Shown: positions 48,009 through 57,272 of the stretch, one piece after another
How positions within the stretch are numbered: position 1 is the first letter of the stretch
Layout of the letters: each line of letters opens with the position of its first letter
Source of the DNA: Thalassotalea sediminis
Lineage (GTDB): Bacteria > Pseudomonadota > Gammaproteobacteria > Enterobacterales > Alteromonadaceae
DNA length: 64,000 nt
Direction of reading: 5' to 3'
Assembly (NCBI RefSeq): GCF_030295915.1
Contig: NZ_AP027361.1
Coordinates: 992,001 to 1,056,000, forward strand
Program-made: the position numbers and the translations under genes
The notes under the pieces: model-generated
Told to the model about the DNA's origin: nothing
The model's database searches: none
Seen by the model: only the letters and a program-made list of their open reading frames with translations

Positions 48009-48744
48009 TATCTGAAATAGTTGTCACGATGCCAGCATCAGCCAATTGATTGTAATATCTTAACGGTGTGAAATAAGCTTTGGTATTAATTGTGTTGAAT
48101 GCTTTATCTAACGTCTCTTTGAGCATTTGTCCAGATACAGAGTTTTTAACAGCAAGACTTGCAGGTATTGATGTGAGTTTTTGATAGTGTATCTTACCAA
48201 GTTGAAGTTTATTTATTGTACTCATCATGGAAGCTCGTTCAAAAATTGCAGCTTTGATACGTCCTTTCATTATTAATTTAACGAGTTGCTCAAGCTTACT
48301 TACTTCGATAAATCTATCTCTTGGTATTCCTGTAACCATGGCGAAGAAATCTGCATTACCGGTAAGAGTGCCAATAGTCTTTTTCGGTAAATTTTTCATA
48401 TCAAGGTTTTTACGTTTTTTGGCGTAAATATCAACAGTCGCTTGAAAGTACCAGTCTAATTCGATGGCATTTTGATAAAAACTAGCCGTCTCATTTCCCT
48501 TTGGTGTTAAACCGATTAACTGAACCTTGTTATCAAATAAATCTTTTTTTGCCCTTGCATAGTTTGCGATGGCTATTTGAAACTTTAATGATGATTTTCG
48601 TTCGATAGCCTTTAGTAATTCCTGCAATATGCCCGAGCCATCTTCATTAATAACAGGTGGGAAAGGTTCCAATTCAACAGCTATATCTTGTGCACTCGTT
48701 AAACTTGGTACGAAAAAGCATAGCGCTAGTAATAGTTTTTTCAC
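47977..48744 (-). CDS. Periplasmic solute-binding protein, amino-acid-type fold
   Basis: This 255-residue protein has a clear signal peptide (MKKLLLALCFFVPSLTSAQ) and the fold pattern of extracellular solute-binding proteins of family 3: FPPVINEDGSGILQELLKAIERKS at the N-terminus, then YARAKKDLFDNKVQLIGLTPK. Single-domain relatives sit next to regulators or sensors rather than permeases in Alteromonadales as I recall. No transporter is adjacent here, so a sensory role or a distant ABC partner is inferred. The terminator of oadB overlaps its 3' end. Confidence 0.75.
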   Translation of the reverse strand: MKKLLLALCFFVPSLTSAQDIAVELEPFPPVINEDGSGILQELLKAIERKSSLKFQIAIANYARAKKDLFDNKVQLIGLTPKGNETASFYQNAIELDWYFQATVDIYAKKRKNLDMKNLPKKTIGTLTGNADFFAMVTGIPRDRFIEVSKLEQLVKLIMKGRIKAAIFERASMMSTINKLQLGKIHYQKLTSIPASLAVKNSVSGQMLKETLDKAFNTINTKAYFTPLRYYNQLADAGIVTTISDKKSANCFKLQ

Positions 48745-48819
48745 GTGTTAAGTCCTTGCTACTAGCTCTAACCCTAGCACAAATTAAAAAAATAAAGCAA
48801 TTTTCAGACGTTAGCGTAT

Positions 48820-49473
48820 TTATGGGTGCAGTTTAAACTGTTGCCAGCATTGATCTTGTTTTTCAAAGCAAATGCGATCATGTAAGCGGCTAGCTCGGCC
48901 TTGCCAAAACTCAATATAATGCGGCTTAACATTTAATCCTCCCCAAAAATTGGGTAATGGAACCTCGTGACCCGCGAACTTTTCTTCATAGTGGCTAACG
49001 CGATCTTTTAATTCGTCGTCATAACTGAGTTTTTGGCTTTGTTTTGACGCCCATGCACCAATTTGACTACCACGATCACGGCTGTGAAAGTATTGTTCTG
49101 ATTGTTTTACACTTAATTTTTCGATAGTGCCTTCAATACGTACTTGACGTTGCAATATGTTCCAGTGAAATAGGAGGGCGACTTTGTCATTTTGTTGTAG
49201 TTCTGAATGCTTTCTGCTGCCATAGTTTGTATAGAAAACAAAGCCTTCCTCATTAAAGGATTTAAGTAATACCATACGAGAACTGGGTTGACCATTTTGA
49301 GCTACAGAACTTACCGACATGGCTTCTGGTAGCAGAATGCCTGACTTATTTGCTTCTTCAAACCATTGTTGAAATAAGTCAAATGGAGATTGATTTGGTT
49401 TGATTTCAGGTAGTGGTAAAGCAACGCCTTGGCCAAACGTCAGTAAACAACGTAGCTTTTCAATAAATGTCAT
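48820..49473 (-). CDS. pdxH: Pyridoxamine 5'-phosphate oxidase
   Basis: This 217-residue FMN enzyme makes pyridoxal phosphate from pyridoxine or pyridoxamine phosphate. Conserved stretches are SSRMVLLKSFNEEGFVFYTNYGSRK (FMN contact), FHSRDRGSQIGAWASKQSQ, PLPNFWGGLNVKPHYIEFWQG and the terminal RLHDR. The start is ATG 49473, which has GGAG 9 bases upstream; a TTG at 49488 is less likely. It is monocistronic. Confidence 0.95.
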   Translation of the reverse strand: MTFIEKLRCLLTFGQGVALPLPEIKPNQSPFDLFQQWFEEANKSGILLPEAMSVSSVAQNGQPSSRMVLLKSFNEEGFVFYTNYGSRKHSELQQNDKVALLFHWNILQRQVRIEGTIEKLSVKQSEQYFHSRDRGSQIGAWASKQSQKLSYDDELKDRVSHYEEKFAGHEVPLPNFWGGLNVKPHYIEFWQGRASRLHDRICFEKQDQCWQQFKLHP

Positions 49474-49634
49474 GCAGTTAAACTCCAAAGATTAAGTAAA
49501 AGAATTTTATCAATAACGGCATGAGTTTTATAGAAAAAGGGCAAAGTATTTAAGTTCAGTTATATCAACGCTTACTTTTTGTCGTAAGTTAGCGTTATGT
49601 TGCAAGTTAATATTAATGACGATAAATGTCTGGA

Positions 49635-49811
49635 CTATATATCCCAGTCATCAGAGTCATCAAGTAACTCTTTTAAGCGCTTTCTTTCGAGAAGATCATC
49701 AATTTTTCGCCTGACTTGTGCATTCTTTTCTTCGCCTGGCTTAATTTCTATGTTGTCATTGTCGGTATCTAGATTTGAATCATCCAAATCGTCGGTATTG
49801 TCATATGTCAT
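49635..49811 (-). CDS. Small acidic protein, PA3496-like
   Basis: From ATG 49811, preceded by AGGT, the product is 58 residues. The N-terminal half is very acidic (DDLDDSNLDTDND), and the C-terminal half, RRKIDDLLERKRLKELLDDSDDWDI, is a charged helix ending in DDWDI. This layout matches the small PA3496 family of putative envelope-integrity proteins as I recall it. Function is not established. It is on its own between pdxH and the nap terminator region. Confidence 0.65.
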   Translation of the reverse strand: MTYDNTDDLDDSNLDTDNDNIEIKPGEEKNAQVRRKIDDLLERKRLKELLDDSDDWDI

Positions 49812-49923
49812 GGTATTTACCTGATGCATGCGTATAACGAATATCAATTTCGCAGATTTTATCTTCTTAGTTTGAAAATAGGCAAGGAAATTCTTGAGGT
49901 CAAACTTTCATGATTAAAAATAT

Positions 49924-49963
49924 AAAAAGCCAATCAAGTATGATTGTCACTTGATTGGCTTTT
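49924..49963 (-). terminator. Terminator of the nap operon
   Basis: A 15-bp stem, AAAAGCCAATCAAGT with ACTTGATTGGCTTTT, closes over a 9-base loop. Flanking A and T runs make it effective in both directions; on the minus strand it lies 36 bases past napC. Confidence 0.92.
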
Positions 49964-49998
49964 AAATGAGTGTTGTGGGAGTAACTCGGCTATACAGT

Positions 49999-50586
49999 TT
50001 ACCAGCCTTCAACTCCCTTCATGTCAGGAAGTTGATGTGCAATGCCTTTATGGCAATCTATACAAGTTTTGTCTCCGTTTGCTAATGATGTTGCATGCTG
50101 TTGTGAAGCTCTGTCACTTTGTGCCGTAAAATCCATATAGTCGAAGTTATGGCAATTGCGACATTCAAGAGAGTCGTTTGCTTTTAATCGATTCCATTCA
50201 TTTTGTGCTAATCGCTTGCGATGTGCCAAAAATTTCTCTCGTGTGTTAATGGTACCAAAGATCTTTCCCCAAACTTCTTTGGAGGCTTGCATTTTACGAG
50301 CAATTTTATCCGTCCATTTATGCGGTACATGGCAGTCGGGACAAGTAGCTCGTACCCCTGAGCGGTTTGAAAAGTGTATCGTTGTTTTCATTTCTTCATA
50401 GACATTGTTTTCCATTTCGTGGCAAGAAATACAAAATTTTTCGGTATTTGTTGCTTCGAGTGCTGTATTAAAACCACCCCAAAAAATAATACCCATAACA
50501 AAACCACCGATGACAAGGAAGCCTAAGCTAAAATAGGCGCTCGGTTTTCTTAATGTTTGCCAACCGATTTGAATGAGTTTTCTCAT
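49999..50586 (-). CDS. napC: NapC, tetrahaem membrane c-type cytochrome
   Basis: This 195-residue protein has an N-terminal membrane anchor (about residues 17-37) and four haem motifs, CISCH, CPDCH, CRNCH and CIDCH. This is the NapC/NirT class, which takes electrons from membrane quinol and passes them to NapB. AxxH residues for distal ligands are in the regions between motifs. It lies 9 bases after napB at the end of the operon. Its presence makes dependence on a separate CymA-type quinol oxidase unnecessary. Confidence 0.95.
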   Translation of the reverse strand: MRKLIQIGWQTLRKPSAYFSLGFLVIGGFVMGIIFWGGFNTALEATNTEKFCISCHEMENNVYEEMKTTIHFSNRSGVRATCPDCHVPHKWTDKIARKMQASKEVWGKIFGTINTREKFLAHRKRLAQNEWNRLKANDSLECRNCHNFDYMDFTAQSDRASQQHATSLANGDKTCIDCHKGIAHQLPDMKGVEGW

Positions 50587-50595
50587 TATGCGCTC

Positions 50596-51063
50596 CTATT
50601 TGTTGCTACCTTGTTTTTGATTCATCAAGGTATGCATGTCAACAAAGTTATTTTCGACCAGCAGTTTTGCATCCGTTTGTGTGGCATGACATTGATTACA
50701 GAAGTATCTTCTAGGAGAAACCTCTGCGAGGAAGTTACCATCTCTATCCATAAAGTGGGTAACACTCACCATAGGTGCTTGTGATTCTTCCGTTCGGCTT
50801 CTACTGTGGCATGACATGCACTTGTTGGTGTTTAAGTTTACCTCGTAGTTTCTGATTTTGTGCGGTATAACCGGAGGTTGCATTGGGTAACTTCTTGCTT
50901 GCTTTACATCATTGTTCATGACGTTTGCGATACTTTGAGGAGCAACTTGCTCTTGCAGTGCCTTGCCTTTTCTAAGTGTAGCAACGTCATCGAATGCAAA
51001 CACTGATGAAGATATCGATATCAGTATAATAGTGCGAGACAAGCATTGGATAATATAATTCAT
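50596..51063 (-). CDS. napB: NapB, dihaem electron-transfer subunit of nitrate reductase
   Basis: From ATG 51063, preceded by AGGAGC, the product is 155 residues with a signal peptide of about 23 residues (ending SSVFAF). Two haem motifs, CMSCH and CNQCH, and the QPPVIPHKIRNYEVNLNTNKCMSCH and VSPRRYFCNQCH stretches mark NapB, which feeds electrons to NapA in the periplasm. The upstream frame extends into napA and is not used. It lies 10 bases after napA. Confidence 0.95.
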   Translation of the reverse strand: MNYIIQCLSRTIILISISSSVFAFDDVATLRKGKALQEQVAPQSIANVMNNDVKQARSYPMQPPVIPHKIRNYEVNLNTNKCMSCHSRSRTEESQAPMVSVTHFMDRDGNFLAEVSPRRYFCNQCHATQTDAKLLVENNFVDMHTLMNQKQGSNK

Positions 51064-51073
51064 GATCTTGCTC

Positions 51074-53572
51074 CTAGGCTTTAACAACTTTGACTGCACA
51101 TTTTTTAAAGTCAGTTTCTTTGGATAAGGGATCTGTTGCATCTAGTGTTACTTTGTTTACGAGGCGACTCGCGTCGAACCAAGGCATGTAAACCAACCCT
51201 TTTGGTGGCTTATTTCGGCCTCGTGTTTCTACGCGTGTTTGTACCTCTCCTCGTCGAGAAACTAATTTTACGAGATCGCCGCGGCGCATTTTTCTTTTTT
51301 TAGCATCATCAGGATGCATGTAAACTAAAGCATCAGGCATTGCTTTATACAGCTCTGGTACTCGTTGCGTCATCGAACCAGAATGCCAATGCTCTAACAC
51401 ACGACCTGTAGATAACCATAAGTCATATTCAGTGTCAGGTACTTCTGCTGGTGGTTCATAAGGTAAGGCAAATATTACCGCTCTGCCATCTGGCTTGCCA
51501 TAAAACTCAAAATCGCTTCCTGGTGTAACATATGGATCTGTTCCCTCTTTAAAGCGCCAGAGGGTTTCTTTACCGTCAACGACAGGCCAACGCAAGCCTC
51601 GTTCCTCATGATAACGATCATATTCGGCTAAATCATGTGCTTTACCTCGACCAAAGCTTGCATATTCTTCAAAGAGTCCCTTCTGAATATAAAACCCAAA
51701 ATGACGTGCTTCGTCGTTAAGCCTGTCTGTGGGGACTTGATTGATTGAGTATTTGTTCACTTGACCATTTTCAAATAACACTTCATACATTGATTTTCCT
51801 TTATATGAAGGATTTTTATCGAGCAGTTCTTTTGGCCAAACTTCTTCAATTGAAAAACGTTTAGAAAACTCGACTAACTGCCATAAGTCGGATTTTGCGC
51901 CTTTAGGAGCCTCTACCATCTGATACCAAGCTTGTGTGCGCCTTTCTGCATTACCGTAAACGCCTTCTTTTTCCACCCACATTGCTGTTGGTAGAATAAG
52001 ATCAGCTGCTTGTGCCGTAACCGTTGGGTACGGGTCTGATACTACAATAAAGTTATCTGGATGACGGTAACCAGGATAGCCTTCTTGATTCATGTTGGCT
52101 GCAGCCTGCATATTATTGTTACATTGTACCCAATAAAAATTTAGCTTACCGTCTTTCAACATGCGATTCTGCAAGACAGCATGGTAGCCAGGTTTTGCTG
52201 GAATTGTACCGCGAGGGATTTTCCACTTGTCTTCAGAATAAGCGCGATGTTTCTCGTTTTTAACTACCATGTCGGCAGGTAAACGATGCGAGAAAGTACC
52301 CACTTCTCTCGCAGTTCCACATGCTGAAGGTTGACCGGTAAGTGAGAAAGGACTATTTCCAGGTGTTGATATTTTTCCAGTTAATAAATGAATGTTATAA
52401 ACTAAATTGTTTGCCCAGACTCCGCGGGTATGTTGATTGAATCCCATCGTCCAGAAGGAGCAAACCTTGGTATTTGGATCCGCGTATAGTTCAGCTAAAG
52501 CTTCTAAATTCGCAATTGGAACGCCTGAAAGTCTCGAGGTATACTCGGCTGTATAAGTACTGACGAATTTAGCATATTCTTCGAAGTTGATTGCCTTTGA
52601 ACCGCCGGCATTCGAATTATTATTTTTAGCACGTTGTTCAAGTGGATGTTCTGGGCGTAAACCGTAGCCGATATCGGTGTTTCCCATCCGGAAATTTGTA
52701 TGCTTAGTTACAAAGTCTTTATTAACGCGATTGGTGGTAATAATATAATTGGCAATAAAGTTTAGAATGGCTAAATCTGTTTGTGGGGTGAAGATCATAC
52801 TGTTATCTGCAAGATCCGAACTACGGTGTTGGAATGTAGATAACACTGCAACTTTAACATGAGGGGCGCTTAGGCGGCGATCAGTGATCCTCGTCCATAA
52901 AATAGGATGCATTTCTGCCATATTAGATCCCCAGAGTACCATTGCATCTGTTGCTTCAATGTCATCATAACAACCCATTGGCTCGTCTATGCCGAAAGTT
53001 CGCATAAACCCCCCAACTGCTGAAGCCATGCAATGCCTCGCATTTGGGTCGATATTATTACTCCTAAAGCCTGCTTTAAATAATTTAGAGGCAGCATAAC
53101 CTTCAAATACGGTCCATTGACCGGAGCCAAACATTCCAATCCCTGTAGGACCTACCTTTTTAAGCGTTTGCTTTGCTTTCTCTGCCATAATATCGAACGC
53201 TTGCTCCCAAGTTATGGGGGCAAAATCACCATTTTTATCAAACTTGCCATTTTTCATACGCAGTAATGGCGTAGTTAATCGATCTTTGCCATACATGATT
53301 TTTGATAAAAAGTAGCCTTTAATACAATTTAAGCCGCGATTGACTGGGGATTTAATATCGCCATGTGTAGCAACGACTTTTCCATCCATCACTCCTACAT
53401 TAACGCTACAGCCAGTACCACAAAACCGACAAGGGGCTTTATCCCATTTTAATTTCGTTAGATCACTGGTTGTGATCAAGTTTGACGCAGTTGCTGGTAT
53501 TGATACACCGGCAACCGCAGCAGCGGCTGCAACAGCATTTGCTTTAATAAACTCTCGGCGATTGATACGCAT
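51074..53572 (-). CDS. napA: NapA, periplasmic nitrate reductase catalytic subunit
   Basis: This 832-residue enzyme reduces nitrate to nitrite. A twin-arginine signal ([11 protein letters not shown], residues 4-14) directs folded export. A 4Fe-4S site uses Cys48, Cys51, Cys55 and Cys83, and the molybdenum ligand Cys is in [18 protein letters not shown] bis-MGD molybdenum-binding core runs over the rest, and the terminal molybdopterin dinucleotide-binding domain is complete ([24 protein letters not shown]). It follows napD by 9 bases and needs NapD as chaperone. Confidence 0.97.
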   Translation of the reverse strand: MRINRREFIKANAVAAAAAVAGVSIPATASNLITTSDLTKLKWDKAPCRFCGTGCSVNVGVMDGKVVATHGDIKSPVNRGLNCIKGYFLSKIMYGKDRLTTPLLRMKNGKFDKNGDFAPITWEQAFDIMAEKAKQTLKKVGPTGIGMFGSGQWTVFEGYAASKLFKAGFRSNNIDPNARHCMASAVGGFMRTFGIDEPMGCYDDIEATDAMVLWGSNMAEMHPILWTRITDRRLSAPHVKVAVLSTFQHRSSDLADNSMIFTPQTDLAILNFIANYIITTNRVNKDFVTKHTNFRMGNTDIGYGLRPEHPLEQRAKNNNSNAGGSKAINFEEYAKFVSTYTAEYTSRLSGVPIANLEALAELYADPNTKVCSFWTMGFNQHTRGVWANNLVYNIHLLTGKISTPGNSPFSLTGQPSACGTAREVGTFSHRLPADMVVKNEKHRAYSEDKWKIPRGTIPAKPGYHAVLQNRMLKDGKLNFYWVQCNNNMQAAANMNQEGYPGYRHPDNFIVVSDPYPTVTAQAADLILPTAMWVEKEGVYGNAERRTQAWYQMVEAPKGAKSDLWQLVEFSKRFSIEEVWPKELLDKNPSYKGKSMYEVLFENGQVNKYSINQVPTDRLNDEARHFGFYIQKGLFEEYASFGRGKAHDLAEYDRYHEERGLRWPVVDGKETLWRFKEGTDPYVTPGSDFEFYGKPDGRAVIFALPYEPPAEVPDTEYDLWLSTGRVLEHWHSGSMTQRVPELYKAMPDALVYMHPDDAKKRKMRRGDLVKLVSRRGEVQTRVETRGRNKPPKGLVYMPWFDASRLVNKVTLDATDPLSKETDFKKCAVKVVKA

Positions 53573-53581
53573 AAGGTCACC

Positions 53582-53869
53582 TTAATCTTCCGTTAAAAAT
53601 TGATGGTATATCGGAGATAAACTATAAAGTCCGACATGAATTTTGAGTTGGTCAACAACAATAGCTATTTGTTTCTGACTCGTGGCCTCAATGGTAAAAA
53701 CAATTTTGCCAATATCACTGACGGCGTGGATTTCTGTGCCTTGTTCAGCGTTAACGTCATTGATAAATTGTTCGATAAAGTCTGGGCTGACATGCGCAAC
53801 AAAACTGGCGACATGGTACTCTGATTTTTTTTGCTGGGTTGCAGCGCAAGTAGTTATGGCATTATCCAT
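53582..53869 (-). CDS. napD: NapD, chaperone for NapA
   Basis: From ATG 53869 the product is 95 residues. It has the NapD pattern, EYHVASFVAHVSPDFIEQFINDV followed by a ferredoxin-like fold with GTEIHAVSDIGKIVFTIEA and a final YHQF. NapD binds the Tat signal of NapA and delays export until cofactor is loaded. Its start overlaps the end of an unassigned small frame upstream, suggesting coupled translation. Confidence 0.92.
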   Translation of the reverse strand: MDNAITTCAATQQKKSEYHVASFVAHVSPDFIEQFINDVNAEQGTEIHAVSDIGKIVFTIEATSQKQIAIVVDQLKIHVGLYSLSPIYHQFLTED

Positions 53870-54086
53870 AATGTGCCTCGTTGGGATGAATAAACGCGAG
53901 TGAAATAATATTGATAGCATTATTAGCGTTGGTTTCCGCACCTATGCCCCCGTTTGTGCTTATCCTTGTTAGCTTGATTTCTTTATGTGATGCAGGATAG
54001 TTCAGACTTAATGCTGTCGTTTTACACTTTTTTGGTAAAAGGTGAATGCCGCTTAGGTTCGCTAAATGACTCATGACATGTAACAC
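53862..54086 (-). CDS. Unassigned 74-residue ORF between napE and napD
   Basis: The frame starts at ATG 54086 (an internal ATG at 54074 is possible) and ends at 53862, overlapping the napD start by 8 bases. The product is polar, with one Cys and no haem, iron-sulfur or membrane motif (LSGIHLLPKKCKTTALSLNY). It is not NapF, which would carry Cys clusters. It may be a short coupling peptide, a decayed gene, or chance. No clear ribosome binding site lies before either ATG. Confidence 0.35.
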   Translation of the reverse strand: MLHVMSHLANLSGIHLLPKKCKTTALSLNYPASHKEIKLTRISTNGGIGAETNANNAINIISLAFIHPNEAHYG

Positions 54087-54089
54087 TCA

Positions 54090-54251
54090 TTAGGCACTAG
54101 GTGGACCAAAAAGTAACTGTGATATCCACACCATAAAGCCAAAGCCACCGACAATAATGACGGATAAAATAGGCGCTAAAAATATCACTAGAAATATAAA
54201 GGTATTTTTTTCATATTTACGTTGTTTTTCAGGGGAAAGGTTGTGCGCCAT
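54090..54251 (-). CDS. napE: NapE, small membrane protein
   Basis: From ATG 54251, after AAGGAGAAATAAG, the product is 53 residues with one membrane segment (about 17-45, TFIFLVIFLAPILSVIIVGGFGFMVWI). The pattern EKQRKYEKNTF-IFLVIFLAPILSVIIVGG is that of NapE. Its role is not known in detail. It is the first gene of the nap operon, 176 bases from tmcA on the opposite strand. The E-D-A-B-C order resembles the napEDABC type seen in Shewanella. Confidence 0.9.
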   Translation of the reverse strand: MAHNLSPEKQRKYEKNTFIFLVIFLAPILSVIIVGGFGFMVWISQLLFGPPSA

Positions 54252-54421
54252 CTTATTTCTCCTTGGTCTTTTTTCATCCATTATGTCTAGCTAATTTTAT
54301 GAAGTATTGATCCATATCAATGTTTAATATTTAATCGATACTGAATAATTTTTTAAGTGTAGTTCAGAATTGATAATTTGCTTGGTATGATGGATAGCTA
54401 TTTCATCTATACACTCGAGTA

Positions 54422-56560
54422 TTGTTTGTGAATTCATTTAACGATATACATCAATGGCTTAGTCAATGGCAGCCGGCAATAGCTGCAAATTTTGAAAGAC
54501 GGCTAGTGGTTGTAGAAGGTGAATGTGAGTGGCAGCAGCATGTTGCAGAGGTCTTTTACCGTTATTTTAATGCCGATAAAAGACAATGCTTTTTATGGGG
54601 GGAAGATCAAACATTTCTTACCGGAACAACGAAGAATTATCGCCATCAACTTGGCTGTGAGTATGATCTTGTTATATTTTCGGATCCTTTATTTCATCCC
54701 GATGCATTTTCAGCGTTATCAGGTACTTTAAAAGCCGGCGGAATTTTGTTGTGGCTAAAGCCTGAGGTACAAAGTCCGGGTATTTTCATGCAACGTGTCA
54801 TGACAAAGTTTATACAAGATGCTCATGTTATTCACTTAACGAGCGCTACGCTGCCGATTGTTTCAATCAATACATATGTGCAACATGAATTCAGTGTAAG
54901 TATAGCCGATGGCTGCTTGACTCAAGAACAACATAGTGCGGTAAACGCTATCTGCCATGTCGCGAAGGGGCACCGGAATAGGCCGTTAATCCTTACAGCT
55001 GATCGCGGTAGAGGAAAATCGTCAGCATTAGCGCTTGCCTGTATTCGCTTAATAACTTCCGAAACACAGGTGTCTGCAATTAATATCAACATTAGCGCAC
55101 CTTCACCACAAGCAACGACAGTATTTTTCCAGCAATTGCGTAAGCACTTACCTGATGGTCGTTATTCACCGCATAAATTTTGCTATCGACAGCATACCAT
55201 CAGTTTTATAGCTGTTGATGTATTACTTGCAACATCGCCATCGTGTAACCTGCTATTAATTGATGAAGCCGCAGGGATCCCCGTGCACCTGCTTTTACAA
55301 TTATCAATGAACTATAATCGTATCGTTTTTACTTCGACGCAGCATGGATACGAAGGTGCGGGGAGAGGCTTTGCTATAAAGTTTCGTAAAATGCTTAAAG
55401 TCATTGCTCCAAAATTTCAATCATTTCATCTTAATCAACCTATTCGATGGCGAGATAATGATCCACTGGAACAGCTGGTATTTGATACTTTTTTATTTGA
55501 TAGTTCACTTGAAGTCGATACGCTAGACCAAAAAGTTGCTCATTATAAAGTATCTCAAATTAGCCAAGCGATGTTAGCAAAAGATGAAAAGCTCTTAGAA
55601 CAAGTATTTGCTGTGTTAGTTAGTGCACACTATAAAACAACCCCATCAGATTTAAAGTTATTATTGGATAATCAAAAAGTCCGCATTTTCATCGCTATTG
55701 CTCCGGAAAGTCAGACTGTGATCGCAGTTGCACTTGTTATTGAAGAAGGTAAAGCAACAGCCGAAGAGGTTGCTGCGGTTAAGGACAATGAAAGGCAACT
55801 TAAAGATCAGTTTACGCCGCAGTATTTGCTAAGGCATTTAGGCGTTAATGAGGCATTTGAATATCGATATTGGCGTGTGAACCGTATTGCTGTTATTGAA
55901 TCGCAACAACAACAAGGCGTAGGGGGGGAACTGTTAACCTTTATTGAACAACAAGCTAACAATGAAAATGTAGATTGTTTAACGACAAGTTTTGCGGCAA
56001 ATTCATCAATTGTTGCTTTTTGGCAGGCGAGTTCCTATGTCGTTGTAAACCTTGGCATATCAAAAGATCAGGCCAGTGGTGAACATGCAGCGTTAATGCT
56101 GAAGCCGTTAACACAAAAATCGATTTTTCTCGCAGACCAGTTGGTTGTGCAGTTTTATCGTAAATTAAGTTTTTACTTAATGACATCTTTTAAACAACTG
56201 CCGGCAGATCTCGTTTTACAGCTACTCTTAATGGCTAAAGAAAAGCATTTACCTTCAATTGAAACATCTGATCTTCACATTGTGCATGCATACCTCGCAC
56301 AACAAATGCAATTTATGCAGAGCGCATTTAGTCTGCAACAATGGTTAATAAATAAACTCAGCCATCTTGATGAAGATACTTATATTTGTTTAGATAAAAA
56401 TACGTTATTTACCTCTAGCGAACAGGCATTAAATTTTATCGTTGCAAAAATACTACAGCAGCAATTAGATGAAGAGATTGCATGGCAATATTCATTAACG
56501 GGTAAAAAACAAATTCAGCAACAATTACGAAAAGTGTTGCGCAATATTATTGAGCGTTAA
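54422..56560 (+). CDS. tmcA: TmcA, tRNA(Met) cytidine acetyltransferase
   Basis: This 712-residue enzyme acetylates the wobble cytidine of elongator tRNA(Met) using ATP and acetyl-CoA. A DUF1726-like N-terminal domain precedes a helicase-like ATPase with Walker A TADRGRGKSS (about 192-201) and a NLLLIDEAAGIP Walker B, then a GNAT acetyltransferase domain with RVNRIAVIESQQQQGVGGEL (about 480-500) and a tRNA-binding C-terminus. The start is TTG 54422 or GTG 54428; no ATG is available in frame and no strong ribosome binding site. It is divergent from nap. Confidence 0.93.
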   Translation: MFVNSFNDIHQWLSQWQPAIAANFERRLVVVEGECEWQQHVAEVFYRYFNADKRQCFLWGEDQTFLTGTTKNYRHQLGCEYDLVIFSDPLFHPDAFSALSGTLKAGGILLWLKPEVQSPGIFMQRVMTKFIQDAHVIHLTSATLPIVSINTYVQHEFSVSIADGCLTQEQHSAVNAICHVAKGHRNRPLILTADRGRGKSSALALACIRLITSETQVSAININISAPSPQATTVFFQQLRKHLPDGRYSPHKFCYRQHTISFIAVDVLLATSPSCNLLLIDEAAGIPVHLLLQLSMNYNRIVFTSTQHGYEGAGRGFAIKFRKMLKVIAPKFQSFHLNQPIRWRDNDPLEQLVFDTFLFDSSLEVDTLDQKVAHYKVSQISQAMLAKDEKLLEQVFAVLVSAHYKTTPSDLKLLLDNQKVRIFIAIAPESQTVIAVALVIEEGKATAEEVAAVKDNERQLKDQFTPQYLLRHLGVNEAFEYRYWRVNRIAVIESQQQQGVGGELLTFIEQQANNENVDCLTTSFAANSSIVAFWQASSYVVVNLGISKDQASGEHAALMLKPLTQKSIFLADQLVVQFYRKLSFYLMTSFKQLPADLVLQLLLMAKEKHLPSIETSDLHIVHAYLAQQMQFMQSAFSLQQWLINKLSHLDEDTYICLDKNTLFTSSEQALNFIVAKILQQQLDEEIAWQYSLTGKKQIQQQLRKVLRNIIER

Positions 56561-56703
56561 TTTAGAGCGTGTTGAACTTAGCTGTTTGGCATTTTTACTG
56601 TGTTAACGCTTTACTGGAGTAGAATAACTACACGGCGTAATCGCTGCCTTGTATAAATACCAAACAAATTGCAGCAAAAGTAAACATGAAAGATCAACAC
56701 GCA

Positions 56704-56922
56704 CTAGTGTATTTGAACCTGCCACAACCAGAATTTACGCATTTTATGAAATAGGCACATTTGTTGAGCTGATAGGTTGAAATCAGTATCTAATATGATT
56801 TTATCAACGTAATATAAAATGACATTCGCTAATGCTGCATTTGGCGTGTGGAGATATGTTTTAACAAGTATCGATAGCCATCGCTCAGGGTCAGAAAGTG
56901 TATCTGGAAGTTTTTTCATCAT
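56704..56922 (-). CDS. Uncharacterised 72-residue protein, second gene of a small operon
   Basis: The frame starts at ATG 56922 (ATG-ATG, so 56919 also fits) after an AGGATAAC ribosome binding site. The product is soluble and helical-looking: LSDPERWLSILVKTYLHTPNAALANVILYYVDKII. No metal or catalytic motif is visible. The site overlaps the stop codon of the upstream gene, so the two are one operon. I do not recognise the family. Its neighbour and the Fur-like box suggest a role in iron physiology, which is inference. Confidence 0.65.
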   Translation of the reverse strand: MMKKLPDTLSDPERWLSILVKTYLHTPNAALANVILYYVDKIILDTDFNLSAQQMCLFHKMRKFWLWQVQIH

Positions 56923-56928
56923 GTTATC

Positions 56929-57117
56929 CTATTGTCTATTTTTACTGACACAGCTTGTAAGTAAACTTTGCCATATCACTCTTTTCGCCACCGTGTTTAA
57001 ACTTTGGCATTCATTACCATGTATAACGCCGTTTGAAATCAGCTTAGCAAGTAATTGCGTTGGTAAAGCTACTTGCGCTAATTCTCTTTCGCAATAAGTA
57101 GTTGTTTGTCTGCCCAT
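56929..57117 (-). CDS. Uncharacterised 62-residue protein, first gene of a small operon
   Basis: The frame starts at ATG 57117 after AAGGAAGACAA and ends at 56929. The product (MGRQTTTYCERELAQVALPTQ, then LISNGVIHGNECQSLNTVAKRVIW) has three cysteines but no CXXC pair and no membrane segment. It is not a bacterioferritin-associated ferredoxin. A Fur-like box lies about 60 bases upstream. It is the first of two genes whose products I cannot assign. Confidence 0.65.
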   Translation of the reverse strand: MGRQTTTYCERELAQVALPTQLLAKLISNGVIHGNECQSLNTVAKRVIWQSLLTSCVSKNRQ

Positions 57118-57174
57118 TTGTCTTCCTTTTGCTCGTCGTTTTATAACTAACAGTAGCTATTATAATTATTAAAT

Positions 57175-57193
57175 GCAAATGATAATTAATTGT
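57175..57193 (-). promoter_or_regulatory. Fur-like box upstream of the small operon
   Basis: GCAAATGATAATTAATTGT matches the 19-bp Fur consensus at 12 positions by my count, with an intact AATGATAAT core. It lies between the small operon and the ABC exporter genes and could serve either, but the distance suits the minus-strand operon. Confidence 0.5.
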
Positions 57194-57272
57194 ATTTGGG
57201 TTTAAGGTTATTGTTTAGCGTAATTAATAGCGTTACTATTTGATCCGAAAAGTAAAAACTGGGAGTAATTTG

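Noticed and set aside
49488..49488. TTG at 49488 as the pdxH start.
   Set aside because: The GGAG ribosome binding site lies downstream of that TTG and suits ATG 49473.
55956..56186. Minus-strand frame within tmcA.
   Set aside because: Shadow of the acetyltransferase domain with no ribosome binding site or family resemblance.
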